Shown: positions 1-5,759 of the stretch, piece after piece
Layout: each line of letters begins with the position of its first letter
How positions within the stretch are numbered: the stretch's first letter is position 1
Assembly (NCBI GenBank): GCA_030591405.1
Contig: JAUVBC010000155.1
Location: forward strand, 1 to 5,759
Source: Candidatus Zixiibacteriota bacterium
Lineage (GTDB): Bacteria > Zixibacteria > MSB-5A5 > GN15 > PGXB01
Reading direction: 5' to 3'
Length of the DNA: 5,759 bases
Notes under the pieces: model-generated
What the model was told of the DNA's origin: nothing
Databases searched by the model: none
The model's input: only the letters and a program-made list of their open reading frames with translations
Translations under genes and position numbers: made by a program

Positions 1-1482
1 ACGCGCTATTGCCCGGTCATCTTTTATGATCTTCATCTTATAAGACCAAAAATGGAAATGCGGTGGATCCTGATCGCAAGATGTATAGATCGCGTTTTTC
101 ACATAAAAAACATCATCTTCTTCACGAAACAGCTCTTTACCTCTATAATATGCATCCTGAAATTCGGAACGGGAATGCCAGATCATTCCCTTCTCTGTAT
201 CCATCGAATATTCAAGATAGGAGCCGAGTAATTCCTCCGTTCCATCTTTTAGCAAAACCGGGATATAAATTTCAGTACTATCCTTAAATAATGTCGTGTC
301 ATCGTAGGCAGTAACAACCTGATTGGCCGTATTATAGTTAATAGATGCGGCTGTTAGTGAAACTTTGGCATCATTAACCGACGCATTGCTTAGCAAGCTG
401 ATAGTCGAATCCTCAGGCAAATAGAAGATAGAATCGGAGGCGTACGATACCGTGTCCTCAATATAATACTGGCCGGAATCGTTATACTTATACTCACCCA
501 TCAGATACTGACCTTCGGCGCCACCAATAACTTCTATTGAGTTTAGTTCCTCGTTTTTAAGAAACATTCTGATACTGTCGCCGGAAATATGATTCTCTTC
601 TATATCGGAACTATCCAAAGTGGCAGGATTATAATATGAATAGGCCTGCCCGGCCGCTCTGATATTATCAAGAACTCCATACTCAAAATTAAATTCAATC
701 TCTTTTGCTTTAAGATCTGATAAATCGTATTGAGTTGAATCCTCTTTGGAAGGCTCCCTAAAATGCCCTTCGGCGTTACCCTGGGCAAAGAGTCTGTTTA
801 ACTGCTTCTCATCTGAGAAAAATATAAGTGTATCGCCTATTATTTCCGATTCCCGCCGTTTGGCCACCCCTGATCCCAGTAGAACCAGTATATTTTTATC
901 TGAATACATTATCGCCCGCTCAGATTCGGCCTCGGTACCCATCTGTTTAATTATCACATTGCCATCGGCATAACCGATCTCACTGACAGATTCAAAGGTT
1001 ATGAAATCGGCATTGATATTCACCAGACGACTTGTATCAGGATAATTCAAAGTAAGCATCGGCCTTCCGCGCATCCGAAACAAGCTTGAGTCGCGGCTAA
1101 AATATGCATTAGGACCGACTGCCTTGATCGAGTCTTTTTCGGAGATAATAACTACTTCATCGCCGGTAGCGTAAGAAAGCTGGCTGATAATGTTATAATC
1201 AACCTGATCGGCTGTCAATTTATACAAAGAATCCTGAATTAAGACATTCCCTTTCAGGACGATTGTCTCCCCTTTTATCCAGATCGCGGAATCAGCAAAC
1301 AGCTTACCATCACCATGAGAAAAACGAGTTGAACCGGTGATATAAATCGTATCTTTTTCAAGGCCGCGAACGATCTCAAAAAAATCTGAGTATTCCAGAT
1401 TGATTGGAAGCTCATCAGCACCAATACATATAGAAAACAGTAGCGTCCATACGACAAAACACTTTTTAAACAGATTTCTCAA
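1..1482 (-). CDS. lptD: LptD/OstA-family outer-membrane LPS-assembly protein, N-terminal 494 residues (3' end outside window)
   Basis: LptD is the outer-membrane barrel of the Lpt bridge that inserts lipopolysaccharide into the outer leaflet. Its periplasmic OstA/LptA-like beta-jellyroll receives the LPS. Read on the minus strand, 494 codons are open with no stop down to base 1. Residues 1-22 form a signal peptide: basic RNLFKK, a hydrophobic core, and probable cleavage after Ala22 in CIGA-DELP. Residues about 30-460 are repetitive, beta-rich OstA-like sequence, with recurring pieces such as LKGNVLIQD (77-84), ADGNVIIKQ (172-180) and AAGQAYSYY (276-284). Residues 446-494 match the LptD junction between periplasmic domain and barrel: YRGKELF, then YVKNAIYTSCD with Cys469 (the YTTC motif of LptD), then DPPHFHFWS and KMKIIKDDRAIAR. 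The start is TTG at 1482, because a TGA lies five codons upstream in frame and no ATG precedes the signal peptide. It begins 2 nt after the alaX stop without a well-placed Shine-Dalgarno, so coupled translation is likely. The OstA part is much longer than in Escherichia coli LptD. A standalone Bacteroidetes-type OstA-like protein is the alternative, but the YTSCD block argues for LptD. Confidence 0.85.
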   Translation of the reverse strand, partial: MRNLFKKCFVVWTLLFSICIGADELPINLEYSDFFEIVRGLEKDTIYITGSTRFSHGDGKLFADSAIWIKGETIVLKGNVLIQDSLYKLTADQVDYNIISQLSYATGDEVVIISEKDSIKAVGPNAYFSRDSSLFRMRGRPMLTLNYPDTSRLVNINADFITFESVSEIGYADGNVIIKQMGTEAESERAIMYSDKNILVLLGSGVAKRRESEIIGDTLIFFSDEKQLNRLFAQGNAEGHFREPSKEDSTQYDLSDLKAKEIEFNFEYGVLDNIRAAGQAYSYYNPATLDSSDIEENHISGDSIRMFLKNEELNSIEVIGGAEGQYLMGEYKYNDSGQYYIEDTVSYASDSIFYLPEDSTISLLSNASVNDAKVSLTAASINYNTANQVVTAYDDTTLFKDSTEIYIPVLLKDGTEELLGSYLEYSMDTEKGMIWHSRSEFQDAYYRGKELFREEDDVFYVKNAIYTSCDQDPPHFHFWSYKMKIIKDDRAIAR

Positions 1483-1484
1483 AA

Positions 1485-2687
1485 CTATACTCGATCAAAT
1501 TCCTTTTTAATCAACTTGGTAAATTTCTCCAACATAGAATCAATATCTCCAGCCGGTATCCCACCAACTTGGGCAATAGCCGGGTTGCCGCCACCTCGTC
1601 CGCCAAAGTTCTCTATAAAAAGCTTTGTCAAAAACGAAGCATCCTTATCTATTCCATCGGAAGCAGAAATAATCAGTTTATCATCCATTGAAAACAAAAC
1701 AATCGATTTAAACTCTTTTGCCACATGCAAAGCCATCTCTTTTAAATTTTTTAAATCATAATCAGCATAAATTATGGAAATTATTTTTACTCCGGAGATC
1801 TCAATGGCATCTTCTTTGAGTTTCTGTAATTGATAAGGAAAAATCTCCTTTTGAAGACGGCCGATTTCCATTTTAAGATCACCATTATAATTGGCGAGTT
1901 TATTAACCGAATTTTCAAGATTATCGAAATGACAGGTGAATCGATTTGATAGTTTTTCAACAACTTTATTTTTCAGATAATAATCTTTGGTCGCCTCCAA
2001 TCCGCATAAAAAAGTTATTCTTGTATTTTTGCGAATTTTCTCCAGACCGATAATTTTTAGCAGACCGATCTCACCTGTAAAAGCACAATGTGTCCCGCCA
2101 CAAGCAGTCAGTTCAAAATCACCAATACCGACCAACCTGAATTTCCCGTGACGATCCGGAATCCGACGCACGCCCAACTTGGCCAGTTTTTCATGTTCGC
2201 TATAAGATATATTCACCGAAAGATTCTGCATGATGATCTCGTTGGTTTTTTCCTCGGCATCTCTTAGATTCTCTTCGGTAAGTTTTAGTGTCGATAATTC
2301 AATTGTTGATTCAGTTTCCCCCAGATGAGCGCCAACCGTATCGGCTGAGGCCACTCTTAATAATGCCTGCGACAGAATATGTTGCGCAGTATGTTTTCTC
2401 ATATTGGATATTCTGCGTTTTTTATCAACCTCGCCGCTAACTTTTTGACCTGGTTCTGCGTCCCATTGTTCGCAGTGATGAACAACCGCGTCATTGTCGC
2501 CAACATAAACGCCGCTTACTTTTTTATTATCAAGTGTACCGCAATCAAAATTCTGCCCGCCCGATTCAGGATAAAAAGCAGTCCGATCCAATATTATTTC
2601 ATAATAAGAATCTTTTTGAGTAATAGATTCGACTGCCGCATCAAATTCAAATAGATATGAATTATTATAATAAAGTCTTTCACTCAT
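1485..2687 (-). CDS. alaX: Alanyl-tRNA editing protein, AlaX-L type (editing domain plus DHHA1 domain)
   Basis: This cytosolic, trans-acting deacylase of the AlaX family hydrolyses mischarged Ser-tRNA(Ala) (and, in some members, Gly-tRNA(Ala)), backing up the editing site of alanyl-tRNA synthetase. The 400-residue protein lacks the class II synthetase core and corresponds to the editing and C-terminal parts of AlaRS. Residues 1-90 are the small beta-barrel region with the family signature FYPESGGQ (39-46 region). The zinc-binding motifs are intact: HTAQH with His99 and His103, and CGGTH with Cys196 and His200. Residues about 250-295 are a charged, probably coiled-coil linker. Residues about 298-400 are a DHHA1 domain with the glycine-rich GGRGGGNPAIAQVGG (362-376), resembling the AlaRS C-terminal domain that helps bind tRNA. 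Length and domain order fit AlaX-L rather than the short AlaX-S or AlaX-M. The ATG at 2687 has only a distant purine run (AGAGG, 13 nt upstream). It is followed after 2 nt by lptD and preceded by a 74-nt gap. The family is certain; the amino acid preference is inferred. Confidence 0.95.
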   Translation of the reverse strand: MSERLYYNNSYLFEFDAAVESITQKDSYYEIILDRTAFYPESGGQNFDCGTLDNKKVSGVYVGDNDAVVHHCEQWDAEPGQKVSGEVDKKRRISNMRKHTAQHILSQALLRVASADTVGAHLGETESTIELSTLKLTEENLRDAEEKTNEIIMQNLSVNISYSEHEKLAKLGVRRIPDRHGKFRLVGIGDFELTACGGTHCAFTGEIGLLKIIGLEKIRKNTRITFLCGLEATKDYYLKNKVVEKLSNRFTCHFDNLENSVNKLANYNGDLKMEIGRLQKEIFPYQLQKLKEDAIEISGVKIISIIYADYDLKNLKEMALHVAKEFKSIVLFSMDDKLIISASDGIDKDASFLTKLFIENFGGRGGGNPAIAQVGGIPAGDIDSMLEKFTKLIKKEFDRV

Positions 2688-2761
2688 TTATAAATACCAG
2701 CCTCTGTTCTATCTTACAATTAACGAAAACAGATAGTTGCATCGACTACTTTTTTAAATAA
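2688..2761 (-). other. Intergenic gap, possible promoter region for alaX-lptD
   Basis: This is the only non-coding interval in the window. It is AT-rich. Read on the minus strand it holds TTGTAA (2714-2719) and TATTTA (2691-2696) separated by 17 nt, a spacing typical of a sigma-70-like promoter. The -10 match is weak, however (3 of 6), and transcription would begin at or within the alaX start codon, implying a leaderless message. A 6-bp inverted repeat, CTATCT (2709-2714) with AGATAG (2731-2736), encloses a 16-nt loop and lacks a following T-run, so it is not a convincing terminator for the upstream gene. The gap may simply be an intra-operon spacer. Confidence 0.2.
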
Positions 2762-3661
2762 TTATAATTCCAGCGTTACCTGCTTCGGCAAAAATCTTCC
2801 CTGATTTTTCGACCTGAATTCTTTTCCAAAACTGATAAGATACCAGAGTTTCTGTCCACTTCTGGCAAATGAGCAAGTCTGCAATAAAACAATCTCTATC
2901 ATAATCCCAATCAATCCGCCGATTGAGCCAACAACTGTCAAAGATAACCATTCTGCAACTATCCAGATAATAAAAAATGGGATATAAGTAATCAGATAAA
3001 TAATTAGAAGTTTTTTAAGCGATGGTTTAAAATAACCGGAAGCGATAGTTAAAATCTCACGAAAAGGCTTGTCCGGATACGCAGCCGCCGCAGCTCTGGC
3101 ACAATCGGAGAAGATTGAAGCGGCCAGAATAATCAGTCCCAAAATTAACAATTTAAATCCAGTCATTATTACCACCGGCATTCCGACCAGATGCCCCGAA
3201 GCCATTCCGATTATATTCACAAAAAACATTCCGGCAAAAAGAAGCAGGATATAAACAAATATCATCATTACCGTGATCTTAATATGAAAATTGAATCTGA
3301 GCCCACATTCTGCATAAAATGTCCGCCAGTCTATTTTCTCAAACTGCCCTGAAACAAAGATGTAATATAATCCGCCGTTAATGAACTGTATTATTGCTGC
3401 ATAAATAACTGCTCCAACAAAAACAAAAATAAGGTATTGAGGAAATATTTCACCCCGGCCAAAAAACATCTCCGATAAGACCGAAAAATCCCAACTGTTT
3501 ACTAACGATTTTGAAAAAAGCGACGATGACAGCACCGCGTTATTTATTAAATAAAACGGAATTACAAGCAGTAATGATAGTCCTGCTTTTAGAAAGAACA
3601 AACCAAACCAGAGGTTTTTTATTTTGAATAAGCGGCTAATCTGTTTGACTGTATCAATCAT
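2762..3661 (-). CDS. Polytopic inner-membrane protein of unknown function, about six transmembrane helices
   Basis: I do not recognise a named family with confidence. The 299-residue protein has hydrophobic segments at about 18-40, 76-103, 128-152, 162-185, 216-240 and 242-262. A short amphipathic N-terminus (MIDTVKQISRLFKIKN) precedes the first, and a basic soluble tail (about 264-299) ends the protein. The longest loop (about 41-75) lies between the first two helices. After helix 4 there is a cytosolic-looking stretch with SDCARAAAAAYPDKPFREIL (185-204), then a Lys-rich segment before helix 5. This layout, with a D/C-A-R-A motif and a charged linker between helices 4 and 5, recalls broad families of uncharacterised bacterial six-helix proteins (DUF4013 or the membrane domain of glycerophosphodiesterases). 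That is a resemblance in architecture only. No catalytic motif is visible. The ATG at 3661 directly follows the TAG of the peptidase gene and has a GGTGG ribosome-binding site 7 nt upstream (3669-3673), inside the peptidase's last codons. This indicates translational coupling and perhaps a shared role in the envelope. Confidence 0.85.
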   Translation of the reverse strand: MIDTVKQISRLFKIKNLWFGLFFLKAGLSLLLVIPFYLINNAVLSSSLFSKSLVNSWDFSVLSEMFFGRGEIFPQYLIFVFVGAVIYAAIIQFINGGLYYIFVSGQFEKIDWRTFYAECGLRFNFHIKITVMMIFVYILLLFAGMFFVNIIGMASGHLVGMPVVIMTGFKLLILGLIILAASIFSDCARAAAAAYPDKPFREILTIASGYFKPSLKKLLIIYLITYIPFFIIWIVAEWLSLTVVGSIGGLIGIMIEIVLLQTCSFARSGQKLWYLISFGKEFRSKNQGRFLPKQVTLEL

Positions 3662-5464
3662 CTATATTCCACCGACAAAACTTAGCAAAGATTCTATCAG
3701 AAACATGATTCCAGCCGAAAGCCTGAATCCGGGACGATTATCAGGATTAATTACAATCGAATTATTTATAAGGTTGGCATCAATGGCCCATTTATTGTCA
3801 GGGTCAACAAGAATCGAAACTGCCGGATAAGGCGCAATTTGAACGATCTCTTCGGTACTATACTGCGGTTGCCATTTAAAATCGAGACTGTCACCATTGG
3901 AAAAATACAGGCGATAATCTATTGGATAATTAACAGTTCCTTTTTGATTTAAAACAAAACTTATTTCGGCATCGGTAGAATCAAAGCGACGATTCGATAA
4001 ATTGGAAACCGAAAAATCAATTGAAATCGGGCTATCTATTAAAATATCATAAATAGCAGCCAGACTGTCTCCCGCTGTTTTAACAATAACATTTCTAAAA
4101 TCATCCGGTATTGGATGTGCAAATTTGAATTTTTCAAAATATGTTTTCCAAAATATCTGAGATAATGAATCGCCCAGCAAATTATCTATCGTTTCAATAG
4201 CCAGAGCACCTCGATCATAGACCGTGCTAAAATAGCTTTCCCCTCGGTAATATGAATAGCTCGGTTGATTGATCGACGATTCTCCCATAAACAGGGTCAT
4301 ATTTAATCGGTTCATATCCCGCATCGTAGTTTTTAAACCGGCCAGATCAAAAAGATTGGCCGAGTCGCCCCAATAATGCACCAATATTTTTAGTGTAAAG
4401 AAATTTGTGAGTGATTCATCTAACCAGGGATGTTCCACCTGATTGGAGCCGACCATACCGTAAAACCATTGATGAACCACCTCATGTATGGTCAGCATAT
4501 CATAGGCATTTGAAAGCACCGGAGCGCCGCGTGGAGTACTGAGAGATACCAACGCAGGAAACTCTATTCCGCCCGAAAAACCGATATCAGAAAAAACTAT
4601 ATTTAAACTGTTATAAGCATAGTCACCAACATACTCTGTCATATATTCTATTGAGTTCTCTGCAGCTTGTTTAATCTTCTGTATGATCGAATATTCATAA
4701 TCGCGATAATAGATTCTAATCGTATCTGTACCTATAATTGATTCTTCGGTAAGATAATCAGGGTCTATGGCAAGTGCAAAATCATGGGCAGGTCCAAATA
4801 AAAACGAGTGCTCGGTGGTACTTTCACCCTCTTTAGAATTTTTCAGTGATGACCCGGGACCAACCACCATTAAATCAGACGGAACCAATATTTTAACATC
4901 ATAAAAATAATAATCACTGACCAGTTCTGAATTTCTTGCATAATATGGATGATACCATTCATGATTCTTTTTAAGTACCGCTGGTGTCGGAAACCAGCCA
5001 TCTAGAAGATAGTTGCTCCCCAAATAAGATAATCTGTCACCAGATTCAGGAACAATTGTCTTAAAATAAAGCTTAATTATTAACGGCTGATCAGATTGGT
5101 AATCATTCAGAGGAACAATCCCCTGTGTATATTCAATCGAATAATTGTCGCCAATATTTTTATCATCCAGCAATATCGAATCAATTGCCATACTACCCCA
5201 TTTTTTTGAATTGATCAGACGGTCGCGTAACCCTGATTTATCGTCAAGATAAGGAGTATCCGCTGAGAAATAAACATTGGGGAACAACTGGAACTCAAAG
5301 GTCGACAGTTCAAAATTGGTCGGCAATTTATATTCGACAACACCACTTACTTGTTTTAGAGTGGTATCAAGTTCGGCAGTGATTTTTAGAGTATCAAATG
5401 CGGATGCATTGAAAAAAAACAGAAACGAAATAAAAAATATTGCGGCTGTTTTAGGCAACATCAT
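3662..5464 (-). CDS. Secreted M1-family zinc metallopeptidase (aminopeptidase N-like)
   Basis: This is a gluzincin peptidase of family M1, predicted to remove N-terminal residues from peptides outside the cytoplasm. Residues 1-22 are a signal peptide (MMLPK, then a Phe-rich core, with cleavage after ASA before FDTLK). Residues about 25-235 are the N-terminal beta-sandwich domain, with YLLDGWFPTP (152-161) and HEWYHPYY (168-175), typical of M1 proteins. The catalytic domain spans about 240-480. It holds GGIEFPAL (298-305), the counterpart of the GAMEN exopeptidase motif with Glu301. It also holds HEVVHQW (327-333), with His327, Glu328 and His331, and the third zinc ligand Glu350 in LDES, exactly 18 residues after His331. 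Tyr416 in VYDRGAL is the likely transition-state tyrosine. All catalytic residues are therefore present. Residues about 480-565 look like a beta-sandwich domain ending in VDPDNKWAIDANLINNS, and a hydrophobic tail (about 582-600) may touch the membrane. The ATG at 5464 (a second follows at 5461) overlaps the FAH gene by 14 nt, and no clear ribosome-binding site is seen. The natural substrate is unknown. Confidence 0.93.
   Translation of the reverse strand: MMLPKTAAIFFISFLFFFNASAFDTLKITAELDTTLKQVSGVVEYKLPTNFELSTFEFQLFPNVYFSADTPYLDDKSGLRDRLINSKKWGSMAIDSILLDDKNIGDNYSIEYTQGIVPLNDYQSDQPLIIKLYFKTIVPESGDRLSYLGSNYLLDGWFPTPAVLKKNHEWYHPYYARNSELVSDYYFYDVKILVPSDLMVVGPGSSLKNSKEGESTTEHSFLFGPAHDFALAIDPDYLTEESIIGTDTIRIYYRDYEYSIIQKIKQAAENSIEYMTEYVGDYAYNSLNIVFSDIGFSGGIEFPALVSLSTPRGAPVLSNAYDMLTIHEVVHQWFYGMVGSNQVEHPWLDESLTNFFTLKILVHYWGDSANLFDLAGLKTTMRDMNRLNMTLFMGESSINQPSYSYYRGESYFSTVYDRGALAIETIDNLLGDSLSQIFWKTYFEKFKFAHPIPDDFRNVIVKTAGDSLAAIYDILIDSPISIDFSVSNLSNRRFDSTDAEISFVLNQKGTVNYPIDYRLYFSNGDSLDFKWQPQYSTEEIVQIAPYPAVSILVDPDNKWAIDANLINNSIVINPDNRPGFRLSAGIMFLIESLLSFVGGI
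3669..3673 (-). promoter_or_regulatory. Ribosome-binding site (GGTGG) of the membrane-protein gene
   Basis: On the minus strand GGTGG sits 7 nt before the ATG at 3661, inside the Gly-Gly-Ile end of the peptidase gene. It is one mismatch from GGAGG at ideal spacing. It supports this ATG as the start and allows ribosomes ending the peptidase to reinitiate at once. Confidence 0.5.
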
Positions 5465-5759
5465 TTACCAGAGAACCAATCCCTTCAATCCTGACCTCGA
5501 TACGATCACCCGGCTTCATCGGGCTGATCCCGGCTGGCGTGCCAGTTAAAATCAGATCGCCTGGATTAAGCGTCATCACTTTTGAAATAAATGAAATCAG
5601 AAATGGCACCGGAAATATCATCATCGAGGTTCTCGCCGATTGTTTCAGATCACCGTTAAGATATGATTCTATTGATAAATCGCCATATGCAAGATTGCTT
5701 ATGATCCACGGTCCAACCGGGCAGAAAGTGTCAAAACCTTTTCCCCGTGTCCATTGTCC
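5451..5759 (-). CDS. Fumarylacetoacetate hydrolase (FAH)-fold enzyme, C-terminal 102 residues (5' end outside window)
   Basis: Members of this family are metal-dependent enzymes that hydrolyse, decarboxylate or isomerise acylpyruvates and related 2-oxo acids in the cytosol. Examples are acylpyruvase/oxaloacetate decarboxylase FAHD1 and 2-hydroxyhepta-2,4-diene-1,7-dioate isomerase. Visible from the window edge are QWTRGKGFDTFCPVGPW (2-18 of the fragment), whose Lys7 aligns with the catalytic lysine of the FAHD1-type LAKSF motif, and QSARTSMMIF (40-49). These are followed by the family hallmark GDLILTGTPAGISPMKPGD (67-85) and the ending VRIEGIGSLVNDVA. The metal-binding Glu/Glu/Asp residues are expected upstream and cannot be seen. 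Compact bacterial members are about 200-220 residues and two-domain members about 280, so roughly half or more is missing. The stop TAA lies at 5451-5453, so the end of the gene overlaps the start of the M1 peptidase by 14 nt, consistent with co-transcription and coupling. The family is secure, but the substrate cannot be decided from this fragment. Confidence 0.92.
   Translation of the reverse strand, partial: GQWTRGKGFDTFCPVGPWIISNLAYGDLSIESYLNGDLKQSARTSMMIFPVPFLISFISKVMTLNPGDLILTGTPAGISPMKPGDRIEVRIEGIGSLVNDVA

Noticed and set aside
63..973. Short open frames on both strands in the leftmost kilobase
   Set aside because: The minus-strand lptD frame is open throughout 1-1482 and explains the whole stretch; the other frames show no family resemblance.
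1516..1761. Plus-strand open frame of 81 codons opposite alaX
   Set aside because: It lies wholly antisense to the DHHA1 region of alaX, whose conserved motifs prove the minus-strand frame. It has no recognisable domain.
2379..2654. Plus-strand open frame of 91 codons with hydrophobic stretches
   Set aside because: It is antisense to the zinc-motif and N-terminal part of alaX; the hydrophobicity is the mirror of the codons on the real strand.
1485..2687. Truncated alanyl-tRNA synthetase
   Set aside because: It has its own intact start, full editing and DHHA1 domains and the normal AlaX-L length, with no trace of the synthetase catalytic core upstream.
2709..2736. Inverted repeat CTATCT/AGATAG as a terminator or operator
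   Set aside because: The stem is only 6 bp, AT-rich, with a 16-nt loop and no T-run on either strand.
5277..5549. Plus-strand open frame of 90 codons
   Set aside because: It spans the junction of the FAH and M1 genes in antisense and matches nothing recognisable.
1..5759. Mobile element, CRISPR array, defence or toxin-antitoxin system, tRNA or rRNA
   Set aside because: No terminal repeats, spaced direct repeats, transposase or nuclease motifs, or RNA-gene-like sequence were seen. Nearly every base belongs to the five conserved minus-strand genes.

Overview
The window carries five genes, all on the minus strand and packed almost without gaps, so transcription runs from the right end of the window to the left. 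In transcription order they are: the 3' end of a fumarylacetoacetate hydrolase (FAH)-fold enzyme (5759-5451, 5' end outside the window); a secreted M1-family zinc metallopeptidase (5464-3662); a polytopic membrane protein of unknown function (3661-2762); a long-form alanyl-tRNA editing protein, AlaX-L (2687-1485); and the first 494 codons of an LptD/OstA outer-membrane lipopolysaccharide-assembly protein (1482-1), whose 3' end lies outside the window. The two edge genes are open-ended and are easily missed if only ORFs complete within the window are considered.

Organism: an LptD gene with a signal peptide means a diderm bacterium with an outer membrane. By eye the DNA is moderately AT-rich (roughly 40% G+C). 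LptD here has a periplasmic part far longer than in proteobacteria. Together with the secreted M1 peptidase and a standalone AlaX-L, this would fit a member of the FCB group or a related candidate phylum such as Zixibacteria. That placement is an inference from gene style; there is no marker gene or rRNA in the window to fix it.

Layout: 1-1482 is LptD, 1485-2687 is AlaX-L, and 2688-2761 is the only real non-coding gap (74 nt). The membrane protein occupies 2762-3661, the M1 peptidase 3662-5464, and the FAH-fold enzyme 5451-5759. The junctions are a 14-nt overlap (FAH/M1), a direct stop-start abutment (M1/membrane protein), the 74-nt gap, and 2 nt (AlaX/LptD). This suggests two translationally coupled groups, FAH-M1-membrane protein and AlaX-LptD, which may form one transcript or two.

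How the genes work together: the peptidase, the membrane protein and LptD all belong to the cell envelope, and the peptidase and membrane protein are tightly coupled. AlaX (translation quality control) and the FAH enzyme (small-molecule carbon metabolism) have no obvious mechanistic link to them. I see no mobile element, CRISPR array, RNA gene, phage gene or toxin/defence cassette, and nothing that amounts to a new system. The most interesting items are the enlarged LptD periplasmic region with a single mature cysteine, and the coupled M1 peptidase/unknown membrane protein pair.
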